A program made the translations under genes and the position numbers. The notes below the pieces were generated by a model that was given only the letters and a program-made list of their open reading frames with translations, did not search any database and was not told where the DNA came from. A DNA stretch of 6,825 nucleotides, from positions 1 through 6,825 of the forward strand of contig CACZRW010000129.1 of the NCBI GenBank assembly GCA_902783675.1. Direction: 5' to 3'. Positions 1 through 4,578 of the stretch are shown here, piece after piece. Position 1 is the stretch's first letter, and each line of letters opens with the position of its first letter. The DNA comes from an uncultured Pseudomonadota bacterium (lineage in GTDB: Bacteria > Pseudomonadota > Alphaproteobacteria > CACZRW01).

Positions 1-986
1 CCGTTGCACGAAGGAAGCCCTTGCAGCGTCGCCCCGACTTGATGAATTGAGCCTTCTATATCTTTGGAAGCAATCGAGCCATCCGCTCTGACCACCGCCT
101 CAAACTTGTGCCTCGAATCAAACAGCACATCACCGGGGGTAAGAAGCCCATGCTCTATCACCGCCCCGAAAGGTATCCTTGGCTCGGGCTTTTTCACCGC
201 GCTTTCAAAGGCGGACAAATCCGCACACTTAATCTTGGCTATGCGTTCTCTTGCCGGCTCAATATAGGTGGCGTCCTTTTCAATGCCGACAAAGTGCCGC
301 CCCGTCTTTTTCGCCACCGCGCCCGTCGTTCCCGTCCCGAAGAAAGGATCAAGCACCGTATCCCCCGGGTTGGTAGATGAAATAAGCACGCGATACAAAA
401 GAGCCTCGGGCTTCTGCGTGGAATGAAGCTTCTTGCCGTCCTTGCCTTTAAGTCGCTCGGGCCCTGTGCAAATCGGCAGGAACCAATCCGACCGCATTTG
501 CAAATCGTCGTTAAGGGACTTAAGTGCATCGTAGTTAAAGGTGTATTTGTTCTTAGGCGTCTTGCTCGCCCAAATCATGGTTTCATGAGCGTTGGTAAAG
601 CGCGTCCCGCGGAAGTTCGGCATAGGATTAGACTTCGTCCAAATCACATCGTTAAGTATCCAAAAGCCAAGGTTCTGTATAGTCGCTCCCACGCGGAAAA
701 TGTTGTGATACGAACCGATGACCCATATCGTGCCGTTGTCCTTAAGCACTCGCCTTGCGGCGGTAAGCCAATCTTTGGTGAACTTGTCGTAAGCTTCAAA
801 GTCGTTAAAGTGGTCCCAATCGTCAATCACACCCTCAACGGGAGAGTTGTCCGGACGGCAAAGCCCTTCGCCGATTTGCATAAAGTAGGGAGGGTCGGCA
901 AACACCATATCTACGGACTTCTCCGGCATACTGTTCATAATTTCAATGCAGTCACCTTGTAAAACCTTATCCGTAAACTTTTTCAT
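1..986 (-). CDS. ccrM: CcrM-type DNA adenine-N6 methyltransferase (GANTC), 3' end cut off by the window edge
   Basis: Transfers a methyl group from S-adenosylmethionine to adenine N6, expected at GANTC; in alphaproteobacteria this enzyme acts late in the cell cycle. 328 complete codons are present, plus two bases that must encode Gly. Caulobacter CcrM has about 358 residues, so roughly 30 are missing. Visible in order: catalytic DPPY at 31-34, WVIGSYHNIFRVG at 88-100, NPMPNFRGTRF at 120-130, STQKPEALLYRV at 189-200, and the SAM-binding DPFFGTGTTG at 213-222. Catalytic motif before SAM motif is the beta-class order. From about 270 comes the C-terminal domain characteristic of CcrM (PRIPFGAVIEHGLLTPGD, then GSIHQVGA), which is known to be needed for DNA recognition. 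The ATG at 984-986 matches the family N-terminus and follows GAGGA. It is transcribed divergently from pheS. DPPYF, HSTQKP and FFGTGTTGAVAK replace DPPYN, HPTQKP and FFGVGTTGAAAK of Caulobacter and recall M.HinfI. No endonuclease gene is visible, but the left flank is not in the window. Confidence 0.95.
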   Translation of the reverse strand, partial: MKKFTDKVLQGDCIEIMNSMPEKSVDMVFADPPYFMQIGEGLCRPDNSPVEGVIDDWDHFNDFEAYDKFTKDWLTAARRVLKDNGTIWVIGSYHNIFRVGATIQNLGFWILNDVIWTKSNPMPNFRGTRFTNAHETMIWASKTPKNKYTFNYDALKSLNDDLQMRSDWFLPICTGPERLKGKDGKKLHSTQKPEALLYRVLISSTNPGDTVLDPFFGTGTTGAVAKKTGRHFVGIEKDATYIEPARERIAKIKCADLSAFESAVKKPEPRIPFGAVIEHGLLTPGDVLFDSRHKFEAVVRADGSIASKDIEGSIHQVGATLQGLPSCN

Positions 987-990
987 TTTT

Positions 991-995
991 CCTCA
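991..995 (-). promoter_or_regulatory. Ribosome binding site of ccrM
   Basis: On the minus strand GTGAGGAAAA directly precedes the ATG at 986-984. The core GAGG lies at 994-991, four bases from the start codon. The spacing is a little short, but no other in-frame start nearby fits the family N-terminus (MKKFTDKVLQGDCIE). Confidence 0.6.
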
Positions 996-1026
996 CCAAT
1001 AAAGGGCATTTCTCACTTATGATGCG

Positions 1027-1032
1027 ATGATA
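1027..1032 (-). promoter_or_regulatory. Possible -10 element for ccrM
   Basis: The minus strand reads TATCAT, five of six matches to TATAAT, about 40 bases before the ccrM start codon. No sequence resembling TTGACA is found 15-19 bases upstream of it. A promoter with a -10 but no -35 usually needs an activator, and a CtrA-like box lies upstream at 1055-1069. The predicted transcription start is near 1020. This is inference from motif matching only. Confidence 0.3.
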
Positions 1033-1054
1033 AAGCGGAAAAGTGACTATTTTA

Positions 1055-1069
1055 TTAACGGACGCTTGA
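1055..1069. promoter_or_regulatory. Near-consensus CtrA-type box (TTAA-N7-TTGA)
   Basis: Plus strand TTAACGGACGCTTGA has one mismatch to the established alphaproteobacterial CtrA consensus TTAA-N7-TTAA. Read toward ccrM it is TCAA-N7-TTAA, centred about 42 bases upstream of the predicted ccrM transcription start, where an activator can replace a -35 element. On the other side it overlaps the -35 hexamer of the pheS promoter (1066-1071). In Caulobacter ccrM is a known CtrA target. AT-rich DNA gives such matches by chance, so this is a candidate only. Confidence 0.35.
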
Positions 1070-1093
1070 AAAAAACTAAAAGAAAGATATCAT
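1066..1093 (+). promoter_or_regulatory. Sigma70-type promoter for pheS-pheT-polA
   Basis: TTGAAA at 1066-1071 (five of six to TTGACA) and TATCAT at 1088-1093 (five of six to TATAAT) are separated by 16 bases. The predicted transcription start is near 1100, leaving a leader of about 26 nt before pheS. That leader is too short for an attenuator or T-box. No other promoter-like pair as good as this was seen before pheS, and there is no terminator between pheS and the end of the window. Confidence 0.55.
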
Positions 1094-1112
1094 GAAGCCA
1101 CACATTTTTTAT

Positions 1113-1117
1113 AAGGA
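1113..1117 (+). promoter_or_regulatory. Ribosome binding site of pheS
   Basis: AAGGA ends eight bases before the ATG at 1126-1128. This standard spacing, together with the family N-terminus, supports that start codon. Confidence 0.75.
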
Positions 1118-1125
1118 TTAAAATA

Positions 1126-2214
1126 ATGACAGATTTGGAAGATCTTAAAGCAGAGGCGCTTTCTTTGCTGGCAAAGGCGGAGAGTCCCGAAAAGCTTGAT
1201 GATTTGCGCGTTGCCTTCTTGGGTAAAAAGGGCAAAATCACCGAAATAATGAAGACTTTGGGCTCTATGGACGCCGAGCAAAGAAAAACCTTTGGCGCCG
1301 CCGTAAATAAGGCAAAGGACGAGATACAGGCGCTTATCGCCGAGAAAAAGGAAAAGCTGGAAGCAGAAGCCCTTAACCTGCGCCTTAAAGCCGAGGCGAT
1401 AGATGTGACTTTGCCGCCTCGCCCCGACACGGAGCAAGGGCGCATTCACCCCGTCACCCAAGTGACCGAAGAGCTGCTTGCCATATTTGCACAAATGGGC
1501 TTTGAGCTCGCCGAAGGCCCCGATATTGAGGACGATTGGCATTGCTTTGAGGCGCTTAACATTCCGAAGTCTCACCCCGCTCGCCAGATGCAGGATACTT
1601 TCTACATGAAAGACGGCGGTGGCGACATTTTAAGGACGCAAACTTCGGCGGTGCAAATCCGCACCATGGATAACAAAAAGCCACCCCTTCGGATTGTTTG
1701 CCCGGGCAGAACTTACCGCTGCGATTATGACATGACGCACACTCCGATGTTCCACCAGATAGAGGGCTTGGTAGTCGATAAAACCACCACGATGGGACAT
1801 TTAAAAGGTTGCCTTGTTGATGTGATGAAGACCTTTTTCGAAGTAGATGATGTGCCGGTAAGATTCCGCCCTTCTTACTTCCCCTTTACCGAACCTTCCG
1901 CGGAAATGGATATAGGTTGCTCGCGCGAAAACGGCGAGTTCAAAATTGCCAAGGACAAGGGCTGGATGGAGATTTTGGGTTGCGGTATGGTCCACCCCAA
2001 TGTGCTGAAAAATTGCGGCATTGACCCTGCCGAGTATCAAGGCTTTGCCTTCGGCTTCGGCATAGACCGTATGGCAATGCTGAAATACGGCATACCTGAT
2101 TTAAGAACTTTTTTTGAAGGCGATATTCGCTGGATGAGGCATTACGGCTTTATTCCGCTTGACGAACCTTCTCTTACCACGGGACTTAGCCTTAACGGAG
2201 GGCTGAAATTATGA
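1126..2214 (+). CDS. pheS: Phenylalanyl-tRNA synthetase alpha subunit
   Basis: Catalytic subunit of the cytoplasmic (alpha-beta)2 class II synthetase; it activates phenylalanine with ATP and charges tRNA-Phe. The 362 residues are a complete protein of usual length. Residues 1-90 form the charged, helical arm that contacts tRNA. The class II core follows: motif 1 around HPVTQVTEELLAIFAQMGFE (108-127), the substrate-binding stretch ILRTQTSAVQIRTM (168-181), motif 2 with GRTYRCDYDMTHTPMFHQIEG (split across 194-214), RFRPSYFPFTEPSAEMDI (246-263), GCGMVHPNVL (285-294), and motif 3 GFAFGFGIDRMAML (306-319). The Ala of GFAFG corresponds to the E. coli residue that sets the size of the Phe pocket (Ala294), so normal Phe selectivity is expected. 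First gene of a likely pheS-pheT-polA operon, driven from the promoter at 1066-1093. Its stop codon overlaps the pheT start, and its last codons carry the pheT Shine-Dalgarno sequence. A short tail after WMRHYGF ends in GGLKL. Identification is secure. Confidence 0.98.
   Translation: MTDLEDLKAEALSLLAKAESPEKLDDLRVAFLGKKGKITEIMKTLGSMDAEQRKTFGAAVNKAKDEIQALIAEKKEKLEAEALNLRLKAEAIDVTLPPRPDTEQGRIHPVTQVTEELLAIFAQMGFELAEGPDIEDDWHCFEALNIPKSHPARQMQDTFYMKDGGGDILRTQTSAVQIRTMDNKKPPLRIVCPGRTYRCDYDMTHTPMFHQIEGLVVDKTTTMGHLKGCLVDVMKTFFEVDDVPVRFRPSYFPFTEPSAEMDIGCSRENGEFKIAKDKGWMEILGCGMVHPNVLKNCGIDPAEYQGFAFGFGIDRMAMLKYGIPDLRTFFEGDIRWMRHYGFIPLDEPSLTTGLSLNGGLKL
2197..2202 (+). promoter_or_regulatory. Ribosome binding site of pheT inside pheS
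   Basis: GGAGGG lies eight bases before the pheT ATG and is read in pheS as the Gly-Gly codons 358-359. With the ATGA stop/start overlap at 2211-2214 it points to translational coupling, which would keep the two subunits equimolar. Confidence 0.85.
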
Positions 2215-4565
2215 AACTTACTTTAAGCTGGCTTAAAAGCCATTTGGAAACAGACAAAGATGTAAAGGAATTGACCGATAAGCTGACTGCTATCGGGCTG
2301 GAACTTGAAGAACTTACCAATCCCGCCGAAGCGTTAAAGGACTTTATCATCGCCGAGATTAAAGATGTAAAAGACCACCCCGATTCCGACCACTTGCATA
2401 TTTTGGCGGTGGACACGGGCAAGGAAACTTTGCAAATCGTTTGTGGCGCTCCCAATGTCCGCGTGGGCTTAAAGGGCGTGCTGGCAAGGCCGGGCTGCGT
2501 AATCCCCGTTAACGGAGAAACTCTTAAAGTCGGCAAAATCCGCGGGATAGAGAGCTTCGGCATGATGTGCTCGGGCCGCGAGCTCGGCCTTTCCGAAGAC
2601 CATAACGGCATTTTGGATTTGGATACGAAAGCCGCAAACGGCACTTCCTTCGCCGAGGTTTTGGGAAGCGACCCCGTAATAGACTTAAATGTGCTGGCAA
2701 ACCGTCCAGATTGCTTTGGCGTAATCGGTGTGGCAAGGGATCTTGCCGCCGCGGGCATGGGTAAATTCAAATCCGAGCCTGTCCCCGAGATAAAGGGCAA
2801 GTTCAAAAGTCCCATAGATGTGAAACTTTCTCCTTCGGGCTGTAAGATTTTCAGCGGCATGTATATTCGCGGCGTAAAGAACGGGCAAAGCCCCAAGTGG
2901 ATGCAGGAAAGGCTTACCGCCGTGGGACTTCGCCCCATTTCCGCACTGGTTGATGTAACCAACTATTTGAACATTGACCGTTGTCGCCCGCTTCATGTTT
3001 TTGATGCTGACAAGCTAAAGGGCAATATCAATGTCCGCTACGCTACCGAAGGCGAGAAGATAACCACGCTTGACGAGAAAGAGCACACTCTTGCCGCTGA
3101 TATGACCGTCATCTCGGACGACAGCGGCGCGCTTTCCGTTGCCGGTATTATGGGCGGCATAAATACGGGAGTATCCGAAAATACGACTAATGTATTCCTT
3201 GAATCCGCATGGTTTGAGCCGCTTAATATCGCCAAGACGGGCAGGGCTCTTGGGATTGAATCCGACTCTCGCACTCGCTTTGAGCGCGGCGTTGACGCGG
3301 CTTCCAGCACTCCCGACTTAATGATAGCGGCAAAGATGATAATGGATATTTGCGGCGGCGAGCCTTCCGAGCCGGTTGTCGCGGGCGAGAACCCCGCTTG
3401 GCAAAGGACAATTACTTTCAGCCCCGCTTGCGTAAAGCGCCTTTGCGGCGTTGATGTTGCAAAGGACGAGTGCGAAAAAATCCTGACAGACCTCGGCTTC
3501 AAGGTGGAAGGGGACAAAGTCGCTCCGCCTTCGTGGCGTCCCGATATTGAAGGCGAACCCGACATAGTAGAGGAAATCATGCGCATTTACGGCTATGACA
3601 AATTGCCTGCGCTTTCGTGCATTTCCGGCTCTATGCCAAAGGTATTAAGCACGCCTTCGCAAAGAAAATCCGCAGCGGCAAAGCGTGCTATGGCGAACCG
3701 CGGCGGCAATCAGATTATCAGCTGGTCTTTCATGGACAGCAAAATAGCAAAGGACTTCGGATCAAGGGGTATTTTACTTGAAAATCCCATCGCCTCGAAC
3801 TTGGACGAATTGCGCCCGAGCCTCGTGCCGAACCTTATCGCCGCCGCGCAAAGAAACGCCGACCGCGGCTATCCGAATGTGTCTTTGTTTGAAGTAGGCC
3901 CCGTCTTTTTAGGCAGAAAGCCGAACGAGCAAGCCGAAGTCGCCGCTATGCTCCGCGCCGGCCTTACTCATGCCAAAAGTTGGATAGACACTCCCAGAGA
4001 TTGGGACGCTTTTGACGCCAAGGCCGATGCGCTGGCAACGCTTGCCGCCGCCGGTGCGCCGATTGCTAACCTGCAAGTTTATAGAACCGCGCCCGGCTAC
4101 TATCACCCCTCGCGCTCGGGCGCTTTGTGCCTTGGCAAGGATGTGCTGGCATACTTTGGCGAAGTCCACCCTGCTATCCTTGGCAAAATGGGGCTTGAGG
4201 GCAGGGCGGTTGCCGCCGAGGTTTTCCTTGATAAGGTGCCAAACAAAGTCCTAAAGACCAAAACGCAAAAGAAGCTCACCCTTTCACCTTTCCAGCCCGT
4301 GCACCGCGACTTTGCCTTTATTGCGGACAAGGAATTGGAAGCGGGCAAACTGGTGCGTGCCGTAAAAGGCGTGGACAAGGACCTTATTACCACCGTAAAT
4401 GTGTTTGATGTTTACGAGGGAAAGAACCTTGAAGGTAAGAAGTCTATTGCCATCGAAGTCGTGATTGAGCCTATGGAAAAGACGCTTACCGACGCCGAGC
4501 TTGATAACCTTTCGCAAAGGATTATCAAAGCCGCCACTGCCGAGGGCGCAACTTTAAGAAGCTAA
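2211..4565 (+). CDS. pheT: Phenylalanyl-tRNA synthetase beta subunit
   Basis: Structural, tRNA-binding and editing subunit of phenylalanyl-tRNA synthetase; it hydrolyses Tyr wrongly attached to tRNA-Phe. The 784 residues match the usual bacterial length (E. coli about 795). Domains in order: N-terminal B1; the OB-fold tRNA-binding domain with HPDSDHLHILAVDTG (56-70) and IVCGAPNVRVG (76-86); B3/B4 editing domain with RPISALVDVTNYL (241-253), RPLHVFDADKL (259-269), GIMGG (312-316) and SDSRTRFERGVD (351-362); B5 with PSWRPDIEGEPDIVEEIMRIYGYDKLP (440-466, split here only by naming its ends PSWRPDI and GYDKLP); the catalytic-like B6/B7 core with NPIASNLDELRPSLVPNL (525-542) and LFEVG (559-563); and the C-terminal FDX-ACB anticodon-binding domain from PVHRDFAF (696-703) to the end. 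His262 and Glu331 seem to match the E. coli editing residues His261 and Glu334. SDS at 351-353 replaces the TDA of E. coli. It overlaps pheS by four bases, and polA follows after 13 nt. Confidence 0.98.
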   Translation: MKLTLSWLKSHLETDKDVKELTDKLTAIGLELEELTNPAEALKDFIIAEIKDVKDHPDSDHLHILAVDTGKETLQIVCGAPNVRVGLKGVLARPGCVIPVNGETLKVGKIRGIESFGMMCSGRELGLSEDHNGILDLDTKAANGTSFAEVLGSDPVIDLNVLANRPDCFGVIGVARDLAAAGMGKFKSEPVPEIKGKFKSPIDVKLSPSGCKIFSGMYIRGVKNGQSPKWMQERLTAVGLRPISALVDVTNYLNIDRCRPLHVFDADKLKGNINVRYATEGEKITTLDEKEHTLAADMTVISDDSGALSVAGIMGGINTGVSENTTNVFLESAWFEPLNIAKTGRALGIESDSRTRFERGVDAASSTPDLMIAAKMIMDICGGEPSEPVVAGENPAWQRTITFSPACVKRLCGVDVAKDECEKILTDLGFKVEGDKVAPPSWRPDIEGEPDIVEEIMRIYGYDKLPALSCISGSMPKVLSTPSQRKSAAAKRAMANRGGNQIISWSFMDSKIAKDFGSRGILLENPIASNLDELRPSLVPNLIAAAQRNADRGYPNVSLFEVGPVFLGRKPNEQAEVAAMLRAGLTHAKSWIDTPRDWDAFDAKADALATLAAAGAPIANLQVYRTAPGYYHPSRSGALCLGKDVLAYFGEVHPAILGKMGLEGRAVAAEVFLDKVPNKVLKTKTQKKLTLSPFQPVHRDFAFIADKELEAGKLVRAVKGVDKDLITTVNVFDVYEGKNLEGKKSIAIEVVIEPMEKTLTDAELDNLSQRIIKAATAEGATLRS
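3201..3268. other. Cluster of three GANTC methylation sites inside pheT
   Basis: GAATC at 3201-3205, GAATC at 3258-3262 and GACTC at 3264-3268 are three of only ten GANTC sites in the whole window. They arise from Glu-Ser and Asp-Ser codon pairs in the editing-domain region (LESAW and GIESDSR), so protein coding may explain them. They are the expected substrates of the CcrM-type enzyme encoded at the left of the window. Confidence 0.5.
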
Positions 4566-4570
4566 AGGAG
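4564..4570 (+). promoter_or_regulatory. Ribosome binding site of polA, overlapping the pheT stop codon
   Basis: AAAGGAG begins inside the pheT TAA (4563-4565) and ends eight bases before the GTG at 4579-4581. It decides the polA start: the overlapping GTG at 4577 runs into TAG at 4589, while GTG 4579 opens the frame MQKLVLVDGSGYIFRAFYA. The SD across the stop codon suggests that ribosomes finishing pheT reinitiate on polA. Confidence 0.8.
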
Positions 4571-4578
4571 TTAATCGT

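Noticed and set aside
423..962. Open frame of 179 codons on the plus strand, antisense to ccrM
   Set aside because: It lies wholly opposite the conserved CcrM coding sequence, has no Shine-Dalgarno sequence, and its translation resembles no protein I know. It is a by-product of codon use in ccrM.
1..986. A restriction-modification or anti-phage system built around the methyltransferase
   Set aside because: No endonuclease, specificity or defence gene is visible. The flanking genes to the right are core genes, and the protein fits the solitary CcrM family. The left flank is outside the window, so this is not fully excluded.
1092..1121. Nine-codon frame MKPHIFYKD just before pheS, considered as a leader peptide
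   Set aside because: It has only one Phe codon, lies partly upstream of the predicted transcription start, and is not followed by an attenuator hairpin.
987..1125. Small RNA or terminator in the divergent intergenic region
   Set aside because: The A/T-rich tracts at 1069-1080 and 1105-1110 are not preceded by a stable inverted repeat, and the flanking genes diverge, so no terminator is expected.
2192..2962. Open frame of 256 codons on the minus strand, antisense to pheT
   Set aside because: It is the complement of the pheT tRNA-binding and early editing domains, with serine-rich low-information sequence and no start signals. The pheT reading explains every base.
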